From Pectinophora gossypiella (taxonomy: Eukaryota; Arthropoda; Insecta; Lepidoptera; Gelechiidae), in assembly GCF_024362695.1 (NCBI RefSeq), contig NW_026063246.1:744001-808000 (forward strand): a DNA stretch of 64,000 bases, given 5' to 3'. Shown here piece by piece: positions 32,127 through 42,637 of this stretch (the stretch's first letter is position 1; the number at the start of each line of letters is the position of its first letter). Under the pieces are notes generated by a model. The model was not told the DNA's origin, made no database searches, and saw nothing but the letters and a program-made list of their open reading frames with translations. The position numbers were made by a program, and so were the translations under genes.

Positions 32127-35100
32127 TGGCGGCTGACGATTGCCCTGGCTCCAAAGGTCGCCTATTCGTGACAGACCGCAGTTCAGCTATGCAGTTCCTG
32201 GTGGATACCGGTAGCGACCTGTGCGTCTACCCTTATTCGGCACTACGCGAGCGACGACCGAAGACCAACTTTCAGCTATGTGCAGCTAACGGAACCGCCA
32301 TAGACACTTACGGAAACATAGAATTAAATCTAAATTTAGGTTTAAGACGTAGTTTTCCATGGCGTTTCACTGTAGCTAATGTAACAAAAGCGATCATTGG
32401 TGTAGATTTTTTAAGTTTTTATAATCTTGTTGTAGATTACAGTAATCAACGTTTAATTGATAATACTACAACACTATGTTCTGATGCTACTTTAGCTAAA
32501 ACAAATGTATGCTCGGTTAAGGTTATAACAGGTGACACACGGTATCATGAAGTATTGAGTAGGTTCCCGGAGATAACTCGCCCTTCAGGCACACCGCGAA
32601 CTCCGAAACACAATACAGTACACCATATTAGGACCACCCCCGGACCACCCGTATATAGCACTCCCCGTAGACTCGCCCCAGACAAGCTTAACATAGCAAA
32701 GAAGGAATTCCAACTTATGCTGAATGACGGCACAGCAAGACCCTCTGATAGTCCCTGGGCTTCCCCATTGCACTTGGCGCCAAAACCCGACAATAATTGG
32801 AGACCATGCGGCGATTATCGTATGTTAAATGCGCGCACTATCCCAGATAGGTATCCCATTAGGCATATTCACGATTTCGCCCATAACATCTCTGGTTGCA
32901 AAGTTTTCAGCACCATTGATCTGGTGAAAGCCTATAATCAGATCCCAGTCTACGAGGAAGATATACATAAGACGGCAATTACAACGCCTTTTGGACTTTA
33001 TGAGTTCCCTTTTATGACATTTGGACTGAGAAATGCCGCTCAAACCTTTCAGAGGTTTGTTGATGAGATGACGAGAGGACTCGATTTTGTTTTCTGCTAT
33101 CTCGATGATTTTCTGGTGTTCTCAATTAACGAGGAGCAACACGAGATCCACTTACAAACGATTTTTAGCCGCATGAAAGAGTACGGCATCCTCATCAACA
33201 CCTCCAAATGCGTCTTTGGAGTAAACCAAGTAAAATTTTTGGGTTACCAAATTTCCGAATCCGGTACTAAACCTCTACAATCCAAAGTCCAAGCCATAAA
33301 AGAGTTCCCAATCCCTAAAAATGTTAGGCAATTGAGGCGCTTTTTAGGTATGGCGAATTTTTACAGGCGATTTTTACCCAACGCTGCTAAAATTCAAGCC
33401 CCTTTAAACGCCATACTAACCGGACACACGAAGCCATTACAGCCAGTACAGCTCAAAGGCGATTCACTTCTTGCTTTCGAACAATGCAAGCAAAGTCTGG
33501 CTGACGCCGCATTACTCGCACACCCAGACTGTAATGCCCAATTAGCTCTGGTGACAGATGCGTCAGATGTGGCACTGGGTGCAGTTTTGCAACAGCTAAA
33601 AGATGGGGAATGGCAACCTCTTGCATTTTTCTCGAGGAAATTAAGTCCTGCTCAAATCAAGTATTCGCCTTATGATCGCGAGCTATTGGCCATATATGAA
33701 AGCATCAAATACTTTCGCCATATGCTTGAGGCTCGCCATTTTATAATTTACACCGATCACAAACCTATCACTTTCGCTTTTCACGAACGGAAAGCCAATT
33801 GTTCGCCACGTCAACACCGTCATCTCGATTACATATCGCAGTTCACGACTGACATTCGACATATATCGGGCAAAAACAATGTCGTTGCCGACACACTGTC
33901 ACGAGTCGAAGAACTGCATATGCCTATAGACCTGACCCAATTGGCTGCATCACAAGCTGTAGACCAAGAGCTACAGCATTATACTGGCGCCGAATATTCA
34001 CTCCGCTTGACAAAGCTCAAAGTACCCAACAGCAATGTGGAGATATATTGCGACGTGAGTACAGCTACTCCACGACCATTTGTGACCAAACCACTGCGAA
34101 AGCAGCTATTTGACAGCCTTCATAGTCTGAGCCACCCTGGCGCTACCGCGACTACTAGACTCGTAGCCGAGCGTTTTGTCTGGCCAGGCATGCGCAAAGA
34201 CTGTCGGGAGTGGTCGAGAAAATGCCTAGCCTGTCAACGCGCAAAGGTAAATCGTCACGTGTCAGCTCCGTTGGGCACTTACAATTTACCACGCGCTAGG
34301 TTTAATTACATCCATGTGGATATAGTTGGTCCCTTGCCACCCTCCCAAAACTTTCGCTACTGTCTGACGGCAGTGGATCGTTTTACTCGTTGGCCAGAAG
34401 TTATTCCCATGCTGGACATAACAGCTGAGACGGTCGGTAAAGCGCTGATATCGTGGATATCCAGGTTTGGATGTCCAACGGATATCGTCACTGACCGAGG
34501 ACGGCAATTTGAATCCGCACTTTTCCAGTATTTAGGAAAAATGATCGGATTTAAACATCGCCGAACCACCGCATATCATCCAGCATGCAACGGCTTAGTA
34601 GAACGATTCCACCGTCAACTAAAAGCGGCCATTATGTGCCACGCGGACAGTAATTGGGTGGATAAGTTGCCGCTGGTTTTGCTTGGTATCAGAGCAGCAT
34701 TTAAGGAAGACTTGCAAGCTTCTTCTGCGGAACTAGTATATGGAGAACCATTACGTCTGCCAGGAGAGTTCTTTTTGTCTACTTCCCCTAATGCGACCGA
34801 CATATCTGATTTTACCACGCGACTGCGCCATTTTGCAGTAAAACTTCGACCAATTCCAGCTTCTCGGCACAATAAGGACAAAATTTTCATTTATAAAGAT
34901 TTACCATCATCGAAACACGTATTTTTAAGGGATGACACTGTACGCGGTAGTTTGCAGCCCCCTTATACCGGACCTTACGAAGTGGTCGAAAAAGGTGACA
35001 AAGTATTCAAAATACTGGTAAAAGGCAAAAGCGTCACGGTCTCGATTGATCGCCTTAAGCCCGCCTATATACTCGTAGACCCGAATACTACTGTCAACCC

Positions 35101-35269
35101 TGATAGTGTTAACAGACCCACTGCTATTGCTGCACCAAACACCAACCCAAAAACGGTTTCTGGCCGCGCACCTCTGCAACTCTCCAAACCACCAGAACCG
35201 CGAGCTCGGGAAAATACTCGGACACGATCAGGGCGCGTTGTCCACTTCCCCGACTATTATCGCCCGTAG
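32072..35269 (+). CDS. pol: Gy1 pol (protease, reverse transcriptase, RNase H, integrase)
   Basis: About 1065 codons, no internal stop. Numbered from 32075: protease FLVDTGSDLCVYP (about 41-53), RT with RPCGDYRMLNARTIPDRYP and catalytic YLDD (342-345), RNase H VTDASDVALGAVL (about 493), zinc-binding integrase N-domain HSLSHPGATATTRL ... CLACQRAK, and integrase core HVDIVGPLP (about 748), TDRGRQFES (about 806) and LVERFHRQ (about 842), giving D,D,E. A C-terminal SH3-like part (GPYEVVEKG) follows. No envelope ORF. The open frame begins at 32072, so there is no independent start codon of note. Confidence 0.92.
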   Translation, partial: QVLETVRSQGGKLDGQSLMAADDCPGSKGRLFVTDRSSAMQFLVDTGSDLCVYPYSALRERRPKTNFQLCAANGTAIDTYGNIELNLNLGLRRSFPWRFTVANVTKAIIGVDFLSFYNLVVDYSNQRLIDNTTTLCSDATLAKTNVCSVKVITGDTRYHEVLSRFPEITRPSGTPRTPKHNTVHHIRTTPGPPVYSTPRRLAPDKLNIAKKEFQLMLNDGTARPSDSPWASPLHLAPKPDNNWRPCGDYRMLNARTIPDRYPIRHIHDFAHNISGCKVFSTIDLVKAYNQIPVYEEDIHKTAITTPFGLYEFPFMTFGLRNAAQTFQRFVDEMTRGLDFVFCYLDDFLVFSINEEQHEIHLQTIFSRMKEYGILINTSKCVFGVNQVKFLGYQISESGTKPLQSKVQAIKEFPIPKNVRQLRRFLGMANFYRRFLPNAAKIQAPLNAILTGHTKPLQPVQLKGDSLLAFEQCKQSLADAALLAHPDCNAQLALVTDASDVALGAVLQQLKDGEWQPLAFFSRKLSPAQIKYSPYDRELLAIYESIKYFRHMLEARHFIIYTDHKPITFAFHERKANCSPRQHRHLDYISQFTTDIRHISGKNNVVADTLSRVEELHMPIDLTQLAASQAVDQELQHYTGAEYSLRLTKLKVPNSNVEIYCDVSTATPRPFVTKPLRKQLFDSLHSLSHPGATATTRLVAERFVWPGMRKDCREWSRKCLACQRAKVNRHVSAPLGTYNLPRARFNYIHVDIVGPLPPSQNFRYCLTAVDRFTRWPEVIPMLDITAETVGKALISWISRFGCPTDIVTDRGRQFESALFQYLGKMIGFKHRRTTAYHPACNGLVERFHRQLKAAIMCHADSNWVDKLPLVLLGIRAAFKEDLQASSAELVYGEPLRLPGEFFLSTSPNATDISDFTTRLRHFAVKLRPIPASRHNKDKIFIYKDLPSSKHVFLRDDTVRGSLQPPYTGPYEVVEKGDKVFKILVKGKSVTVSIDRLKPAYILVDPNTTVNPDSVNRPTAIAAPNTNPKTVSGRAPLQLSKPPEPRARENTRTRSGRVVHFPDYYRP

Positions 35270-35278
35270 CCACGGTCT

Positions 35279-35292
35279 CTGGGGGGGAGTGA
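35279..35292 (+). other. Gy1 polypurine tract
   Basis: CTGGGGGGGAGTGA immediately before the 3' LTR start TGCAGGGCAC; primes plus-strand DNA in LTR elements. Confidence 0.8.
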
Positions 35293-37056
35293 TGCAGGGC
35301 ACTCTTTATATATCTTAATTATTGTGCTGTTCGCGGATGACACTTCTCTTATATTTAAAATCGACAGAAAGTTAGAGGAATTTGACGAAGCAAACAGCGC
35401 TGTGTCGCAGGTTCTAAGTTGGTTTACAGTAAATAACCTAGTTCTAAATGCTAAGAAAACGAAGTGTATTAAATTTGTTCTACCAAACGTAAAGAAAGTA
35501 AATAATAACATTAAAATTAACGACGAGAAACTAGATTTTGTTGAACACACAGTTTTCTTAGGAATTACTGTAGATTCAAAACTTCAATGGGGCCCACATA
35601 TTGTATCACTAGCGGGCAAGCTAAGTTCAGCAGCATATGCCGTCAGAAGGATCCGACAACTCACAGATGTACCCACTGCTAGACTTGTCTACTTCAGCTA
35701 CTTCCACAGCATAATGTCTTACGGTATTTTGCTGTGGGGTCGAGCCGCTGATGTAGAAACTATTTTCATCATTCAAAAAAGAGCAGTTCGCGCTATTTAT
35801 AAGCTGCGTTGTCGGGACTCTTTGAGGGAGCTGTTTAAAGAAATAAATATACTGACGGTCGCAAGTCAATATATATATGAAAACATTATGTATGTACGTA
35901 AAAACTTATCTCTCCTTTCGAGAAACTGTGAAAGGCATACTTACAATACAAGAAATAAACATAAAATTGCTATTCAAAATTCTAGATTAAGTAAATTAAA
36001 TTCATCTTTTTTGGGGTTATGTATACGTTTTTACAATAAAATACCAGATAATATTTTAAATTTGTCAGAAAATAAATTTAAAGCTCACGTGAAGCTTACT
36101 TTATGTAAAAAAGCTTATTATAAGATTAATGACTACCTAAATGATAAAAATGTCTGGTATTGAATGTGTTCCTCTAGTTATTAAATAACTTGTAATGTAT
36201 ATCCTCATTGGTTTTTAAAAGATGTGTTGCTGTTGCAGTTTCTTGTCATTTCTTCTCCTCAGCCATAACACCTTGCGAAATGACGTAAATTCAAAAATGT
36301 TACATTGACCTTCAACAAGTTTATCCATGATAATTACGTTGAATAAATGATTCTGATTTCTGATTTCTGATTTCTGATATATTTACATTCTATATACTCA
36401 TTAATTTATTACTTAAAATATACATATATATTTATATAAGATAAAATTATATAATACATATCGACATAAATATATAGCATTTACTTACCTTGAATACATA
36501 TAAAAGATACACTCGCATTAATAACACTAAATAATTAATATTATAAATACTTACTTTTGTCGTGTCGTATCACCTGATTAGTTGACGTTGTGTACTGGAA
36601 CCACGCACTGAGAACCTGCTTCTTTGTTCTCGTGTGACGTAGCGTCGACCGACGCACGCGCCGGTATACTGCAGGTCCTTGCGCGGCAGTCGAGACTTAC
36701 CTTCGGCGTGAGACGTTTGTCGCTTTGCTTTCGCTCCGCTATCGTTCTCGACGCGCACGCGTAAATTACGTACCTTGCTAAATTAAAAGACTGCTTATCA
36801 TATGTACTTTCTTCCGTACTTTCTTCTTGTGACTTGTGCTACGCTATCTATCTTTCTTGTGTCTAAACTGCTTAATATATTTTATTAACTATGTATATAA
36901 CTGTGTACTCCTTCTGAACTTTATATTGTGTGTGCTTCCGTGTACCTGGAACTATATATATGTGGATTGGTAATAAATACGTAAATAGTGAGTGCCCTGC
37001 TTATTTATTTGTGGACCTCCGACACCACCTACACTTGCCAGCGCACAACCAACTAA
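35293..37056 (+). repeat. Gy1 3' LTR, split by a LINE fragment
   Basis: Parts 35293-35321 and about 36378-37056 together equal the 708-bp 5' LTR. The gap between them is a 5'-truncated LINE. Confidence 0.88.
35322..36377 (+). pseudogene. 5'-truncated LINE (RT C-terminal part) inserted in the Gy1 3' LTR
   Basis: Starts abruptly at the catalytic motif (FADDTSLIF) and stays open for about 280 codons to 36163 (VFLGITVDSKLQWGPH, SYGILLWGRA), then a 3' UTR ending in (TTTCTGA)n repeats at 36350-36377. Loss of the front is the usual result of incomplete target-primed reverse transcription. The frame has no stops, so it is recent. It differs from the other LINEs in the window (LLWGR instead of PVWGG). 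Confidence 0.85.
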
Positions 37057-38058
37057 ATACGATTTAGCATAACTTTCACTACAACTACTATGAACTGACG
37101 CTTCTTTTAAAATATTAACAATAGAAGAGTACATATTATCTAATATACTATTATGGTCGGTGTCGCCACAGCTCGACAACTCAATTGGAAAATTAATATC
37201 TCTTAGGTGATTAAAACAATATTCACCGTATAATCTAATTTGACTGTCATCCCTCTCCCCCCACACAACATGACTTTTCGAAAATCGATTGTCAGCATTT
37301 TTTGGTGTTAGAATATTAAGATTACACTTCAGTTCAAGAGGATAGTGATCAGACCAAGACAGTTCATAATGAACGCGAACATCAATTACTGAGCTAAACG
37401 CAGCCTCCGAGACTATACAGTGGTCAATCCAGCTTCTTGTCCCATCTATATCGCTTTCAAAAGTATATGTATCAGGGGAAATACTCAATTTTTCCCAGTC
37501 CACGCACCTAAACTGCTGCTCAATACAAAACTTTTGTAGCTCTTTACCAAATCTTTTCGTTATATTAGCATTAAAATCACCAAGGATAAATATAGAATCA
37601 ATATCACTTTCTTCTACAATAGCCCGTATCTCACCTAAGCATTCCAGAAAGATAGCTAAGTCCCCCAATGATGAACCATTATCGTAAGGCATATATATCG
37701 AGAACAATAAAAACGAACGCTCAGCTGTTACCACTTTAATCGCCGCCACACGCTCACTATTACACTCAATAACAACTACATCACTAAACACATTTTTACG
37801 CCACAATATACCTACACCACCGTATGGACGACCGTGCAAAACTCCCTTGGATGTATCAACCGCTGATTTACCCGTAAACGCAAAATTAGAGTCAATGGAG
37901 CCAAGATAAGCGATATCATGTGGTAGCAACCATGTCTCCTGCAAACAGATAAAATCAGCCGAACCACACAGCATTTTCACGCAGTCAACCGATCTAGTAA
38001 CAGATTTGCAATTAAAACTGTAAAATATTGCATTATATAACATGTTGCTATTATCCAT
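37057..38058 (-). CDS. LINE ORF2, endonuclease part (split by Gy1)
   Basis: N-terminal half of ORF2 from ATG 38058: FYSFNCKSVTRSVDCVK, FICLQETWLL (Glu), LGDFNANITKRFG (Asp/Asn), GTRSWIDHCIVS and SWSDHYPLELK (Asp-His), a complete apurinic-type endonuclease. The frame runs into Gy1 at 37057, where its apparent continuation is LTR sequence. The true continuation is at 30329. It nicks target DNA to start reverse transcription. Confidence 0.88.
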
Positions 38059-38134
38059 CAGTGTTAGTGATTTCCCTTCTATTCATACGCACGCACGCAC
38101 GCACGTGTCCAACAACAACAACGACAACAACAAC

Positions 38135-38168
38135 AACGTCTATGTGTACGCACGTGCACATAGACGTT
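38135..38168 (-). promoter_or_regulatory. Stem-loop at the ORF1 stop codon of the LINE
   Basis: Perfect 12-bp inverted repeat AACGTCTATGTG / CACATAGACGTT with a 10-base loop. The ORF1 stop TAA (38169-38167) overlaps the stem base. ORF2 begins 108 nt downstream in the same frame, but TAG and TGA stops lie in between, so simple read-through is excluded. It may help re-initiation on ORF2. Confidence 0.55.
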
Positions 38169-39387
38169 AATTCACTGATGTTGGATTAATTCTATTCATT
38201 TCTTTTTGCTCGGATCGATTAATATAAACAAACCGCCGAAATGATACACCTTGTGGCCAAAGATCTTCGCTTAAGAACACTGACAACTTGTGTTGAGGTA
38301 CAAGAATTTTGTAAGCATTGTAACTTCTTTCTTTTCTCATATTTATTTTTTTCAATGTTACTTCACAATGCGTTTTTTCAACAATATATTGTATAATGTC
38401 TTCCTCTGAGGTCTGTTTATTTACATAGTTTATGAATAACGGTATTTTGTTATCCGCTGCTAAGAAATTTCCGCTAAATTCCGCTTTACCTTTGATACCA
38501 AGAAACTTATTTCTTTTCTTCTTCCTTTTTACTTCTTGCCAATCACTGTCCATATTTTCCTGCATCAGATTCTCACCTTCACTCACTGTTATATTTTCTC
38601 CGCTGGCCGGTATTAACTTGGACCGCCGCGACTCTCTATGTTGACTCACGCGCACGTCTCGACCGGCGACCGGTTTACCGGTGACCTTCCGCGGCGACCG
38701 CGCCAGCCTGAGAGCAAGTGAGGCGCAGATAGGAGTATCGCCCTCGTGCGGAAAGGATGAGTGCTCGTTCGGAGTTCCATTTAGCATGGACGAGGTCCTG
38801 TTGTTGTGATCGTCAGCTGATCGTTGCGAAATGTGCGGTAAGCCTATCGGTCCGCTATTAGCAAAATAACTATCCATCATTCCACCTCCTCTTTTACGAT
38901 TTATGTTATCAGTTTCAAAATTATCAATAATTGATGCATTTTGGATGTTCGTAACGACCGTATTTAATGTATTTAATTGATCGCGAGTTACATATGTATC
39001 TTTAATGGCCTGTAATTCCGCCTTCATCATCACAAGATCTTTCAACAGTTTTGTCGCATCTAAATGGTCGAATGTCAAAGGAGGCAACCTCTCCAGATCC
39101 TTAGCCACAAATATAGGGACCAGTTCCGGGTCCGTAGTTTTAAATGCACTTATTACGTCAAAAAGGTCGCGTTTGGACTTACCGCCCCCTTTTCTAGTAA
39201 TTTTTGATTTCGATAACGAGTCGAATAATAAACTTTTCGCCGATTCTATTTCTTCAGTAGTAAAACTAGTAGTACATAAGCGCACCAAATCCTCTTCGTT
39301 CATCACTTGGGATTTATTTTGTATAAACGCCAGCAATTCACACACAACTATATTGCAGTTATTACATTTAACATAATTCGAATCCAT
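38167..39387 (-). CDS. LINE ORF1 (CR1-group, N-terminal zinc motif)
   Basis: 406 residues, ATG 39387. The N-terminus VKCNNCNIVVC suggests a zinc-binding motif. Residues 20-150 are helical with heptad-like patterns ending in TYVTRDQLNTLNTVVTN (coiled coil), then a Ser/Arg-rich linker. The C-terminus (IPLFINYVNKQTSEEDIIQYIV, VTLKKINMRKERSYNAYKI) looks like an RNA-binding fold of the kind found in insect CR1-group ORF1 proteins. Presumably an RNA chaperone for the element. Intact. No CCHC knuckles, unlike the Jockey ORF1. Confidence 0.8.
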   Translation of the reverse strand: MDSNYVKCNNCNIVVCELLAFIQNKSQVMNEEDLVRLCTTSFTTEEIESAKSLLFDSLSKSKITRKGGGKSKRDLFDVISAFKTTDPELVPIFVAKDLERLPPLTFDHLDATKLLKDLVMMKAELQAIKDTYVTRDQLNTLNTVVTNIQNASIIDNFETDNINRKRGGGMMDSYFANSGPIGLPHISQRSADDHNNRTSSMLNGTPNEHSSFPHEGDTPICASLALRLARSPRKVTGKPVAGRDVRVSQHRESRRSKLIPASGENITVSEGENLMQENMDSDWQEVKRKKKRNKFLGIKGKAEFSGNFLAADNKIPLFINYVNKQTSEEDIIQYIVEKTHCEVTLKKINMRKERSYNAYKILVPQHKLSVFLSEDLWPQGVSFRRFVYINRSEQKEMNRINPTSVN

Positions 39388-39413
39388 TGCTAACTTGACT
39401 CGGATGAGTCACA

Positions 39414-39448
39414 CACGTCTGAACGCTACAGCGACCGAGACGTCACTC
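39414..39448 (-). promoter_or_regulatory. DPE promoter at the LINE 5' end
   Basis: With A at element base 2 taken as +1, AGACGTG falls at +28 to +34, an exact match in sequence and spacing to the extended downstream promoter element known from insect LINEs. Supports 39448 as the true 5' end. Confidence 0.6.
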
Positions 39449-39940
39449 ATTGTATTCTACTTGTTGAGACCTTTCATTTGATACTCATGTTGATGGGATT
39501 GATAAAACCTAAGTTATCCGCCATTTTGTAGAGGCCGCCATCTTGGATTTTAATTTTATATAGTACATTGTATTCTACTGGTTGAGCACTTTCATTTGAT
39601 ACCCATATTGATAGGATTGATAAAACCTACGTTATCCGCCATTTTGTAGCGGCCGCCATCTTGGATTTACATTTTTTTAGTATATTGTATTTTGCTTGTT
39701 GAGCCCTTTCATTTGATACTCATATTGATGGGATTGATAAAACCTACGTTATCCGCCATTTTGTAGCGGCCGCCATCTTGGATTTATAATGATAATGAAT
39801 AAACATAATTGTATTGTCACCAAAATCCAAAGTGTATACAAAATTTCAGATTAATCGGTTGACAGGAAGAGGGTGAAATTTGAATTACTAAATTTGACCC
39901 AAGAATAAAACAAACGGGGTGAGCTAAATAAAACCGTTTA
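39449..39940 (-). repeat. Helentron copy 2, right part: minisatellite and terminal module
   Basis: Array continues from 28401: units with GCGGCCGCCATCTTGGATTT, then the about 150-bp terminal module ending GAGCTAAATAAAACCGTTT. Same end as copies 1 and 3. Confidence 0.85.
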
Positions 39941-39942
39941 AA

Positions 39943-41370
39943 AACATAATATCGAGTATGAGCTAAACTTAGGGTTCTACATGGTTTTATGTTTTCCAGT
40001 GGATCTGGTTAGAGCTATGTCACGCTAAATTGTGTTCTTTGCATTTCTCCTTACAATACTTTTCAATAGAACACTATTTCGCATGAGACGGTTCCTCAAA
40101 AAACATAATATCGTGTATGAGCTAAACAAAAACTTAGGGTTTTACATGGTTTTATGTTTTCCAGTGGATCTGGTTAGAGCTATGTCACGCTAAATTGCGT
40201 TCTTTGCATTTCTTCTTACAATACTTTTCAACAGAACACTGTTTCGCATGAGACGGTTCCTCAAAAAACATAATATCGTGTATGAGCTAAACTAAAACTT
40301 AGGTTTTATATGGTTTTATGTTTTCCAGTGGATCTGGTTAGAGCCATGTCACGCTAAATGGTGTTTATTGCATTTCTTCGTACAATACTTTTCAATAGAT
40401 CACTGTTTCGCATGAGACGGTTCCTCAAAAAACATAATATCGTGTATGAGCTAAACAAAAACTTAGGGTTTTACATGGTTTTATGTTTTCCAGTGGATCT
40501 GGTTAGAGCTATGTCACGCTAAATGGTGTTCTTTGCATTTCTTCTTACAATACTTTTCAATAAAACACTGTTTCGCATGAGACGGTTCCTCAAAAAACAT
40601 AATATCGTGTATGAGCTAAACAAAAACTTAGGGTTTTACATGGTTTTATGTTTTCCAGTGGATCTGGTTAGAGCTATGTCACGCTAAATTGTGTTCTTTG
40701 CATTTCTCCTTACAATACTTTTCAATAGAACACTGTTTCGCATGAGACGGTTCCTCAAAAAACATAATATCGTGTATGAGCTAAACTAAAACTTAGGTTT
40801 TATATGGTTTTATGTTTTCCAGTGGATCTGGTTAGAGCCATGTCACGCTAAATGGTGTTTATTGCATTTCTTCGTACAATACTTTTCAATAGATCACCGT
40901 TTCGCATGAGACGGTTCCTCAAAAAACATAATATCGTGTATGAGCTAAACAAAAACTTAGGGTTTTACATGGTTTTATGTTTTCCAGTGGATCTGGTTAG
41001 AGCTATGTCACGCTAAATTGTGTTCTTTGCATTTCTTCTTACAATACTTTTCAGTAGAACACTGTTTCGCATGAGACGGTTCCTCAAAAAACATAATATC
41101 GTGTATGAGCTAAACAAAAACTTAGGGTTTTACATGGTTTTATGATTTCCAGTGGATCTGGTTAGAGCTATGTCACGCTAAATGGTGTTTTCTGTATTTC
41201 TTCTTGCAATACTTTTCAATAGAACACTGTTTCGCATGAGACGGTTCCTCAAAAAACATAATATCGTGTATGAGCTAAACAAAAACTTAGGTTTTATATG
41301 GTTTTATGTTTTCCAGTGGATCTGGTTAGAGCCATGTCACGCTAAATAGCATTCTTGTCATTTCTTCTTT
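39943..41370 (+). repeat. 165-bp tandem satellite, nine units
   Basis: Unit starts (CATAATATCG) at 39943, 40104, 40269, 40433, 40598, 40763, 40927, 41092 and 41257; the last is partial. Each has CCAGTGGATCTGGTTAGAG and GCATGAGACGGTTCC. Units 3, 6 and 9 share variants (TTTTATATGG, GAGCCATGTCAC). It abuts the Helentron terminus directly. Confidence 0.92.
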
Positions 41371-42637
41371 CCATCCTTTATATTATATTAAATAATATTT
41401 CATACGGTATTATTTCGTTCTTTAATTTAATGTGTTTTTAGTGCTTCTGAATGTGATTTTGTTTTAAATACTTAGCTTATTAGCATTCATCAGTATCCAA
41501 TAATTCATCATACCACTGCTAATCAATAAACAAACAACGGTTTTAGCGTTTAAATACCGAAAAAACACCTGCCTGTTCATTTATTACTTGTTTTATTAAA
41601 CAGGAATTTGCATATCGATCGTTTTTAATTAACTTCGAACAGTTACAACTACACGTAAACTGAGCATGTAGTCTATCTACAGCAAGATCGTGACCGCTGA
41701 CTGCAGCTCTCCTTCTCCCTCCATTTCACTCCCAATCGACATTTTCACCTTTGCTGATATGATTACTCCACAGGATACCTCCATCCCCTGCATACCTGGT
41801 CGCTAGATTCGGCTGGCACGTCATATCGGTTTGACAGCCAACTCACGTAACTATTGTTGATCGATCCACAGTCCACTGAAGTGCCTACGATGAAGGGAAC
41901 AACATGGACAGTTCTACTCCGAATTACTCCAACCCATGCGATGTTCATCCATGCGACAACCCACCTGATCTGAGTGGAACTTAACTGAAGCAAGAGAGTG
42001 ATGCCTAATTCCATCTTCCAACTAGCTCCACTTCTCTCCCGTGCACCAGTCGCACCCACACCGACGTGTTCATCTTGCCAGTTTTCCTCACACCCGTCCA
42101 CTTGTCTCTTGAAGATTGGCGTCCACAACACCAACGGTTGGTTAGGTCATGCAAGCATTGTTACAATTGATAAAAACACATATTTTCATTTAGTGAATGT
42201 GATAACCTGTACTAATAATTTGGTCAACTTAGCGATGATAACTCAATGTAAGTATTAACAAACTCGGTACGTGTTTGTTATTGTCAATAATATCTTTAAA
42301 TTATACAACTCGCTTATGTTTGACAATTACTGAGTAATTGCTTTGCTTATTGCATGCTAATTGCTGAAAATTGCTTTTTATTTTAAATTCCTTAGCTAAA
42401 AATTGCTTTTTCTTTCACATTTCTCTGCTTATTGAATGACTATTGCTAACTCATTAGATAGAACCTACTTCTCATATAAGTAGGTGGATGCGGCCTCGAT
42501 TAGCGGGGGAACCACATGAAAAAAAGCGAGCTACTAGGTGTACCTCCTGGGTAGTTTGGAAATCACCTAATATATATATGTATATATTTATAAATAAAAG
42601 TTAATATATATAAATTAACATTATTTTTTTTTAACAG
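41371..42637. other. Unassigned region upstream of the exon-like array
   Basis: No gene certain. 41760-42160 has a long open minus-strand frame without a known family and, on the minus strand downstream, AATAAAACAAG, so it could be an LTR or exon of unknown type. On the plus strand an open frame from ATG 42001 reaches CAAT|GTAAGTATT at 42248, a strong splice-donor match that could end an upstream exon. Confidence 0.35.

Larger units (their letters stand above)
28402..39448 (-). mobile_element. Full-length CR1-group non-LTR retrotransposon, interrupted by Gy1
   Basis: 3' end at 28402 (TTTGAATTTGAATTTGA tail on the minus strand), 5' end at 39448, target duplication ATTGT. Without Gy1 (30330-37061) it is about 4.3 kb, with ORF1, ORF2, 3' UTR (28402-28500) and a 5' leader of only 61 bp. 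The empty site is preserved in Helentron copy 3 at about 54535. Confidence 0.9.

Noticed and set aside
31092..35269. Envelope gene for Gy1 (errantivirus-like)
   Set aside because: Only about 20 bp lie between the pol stop and polypurine tract; no third ORF.
39943..41370. CRISPR-like array
   Set aside because: Units are 165-bp head-to-tail satellite monomers without spacer/repeat alternation, in a eukaryote.
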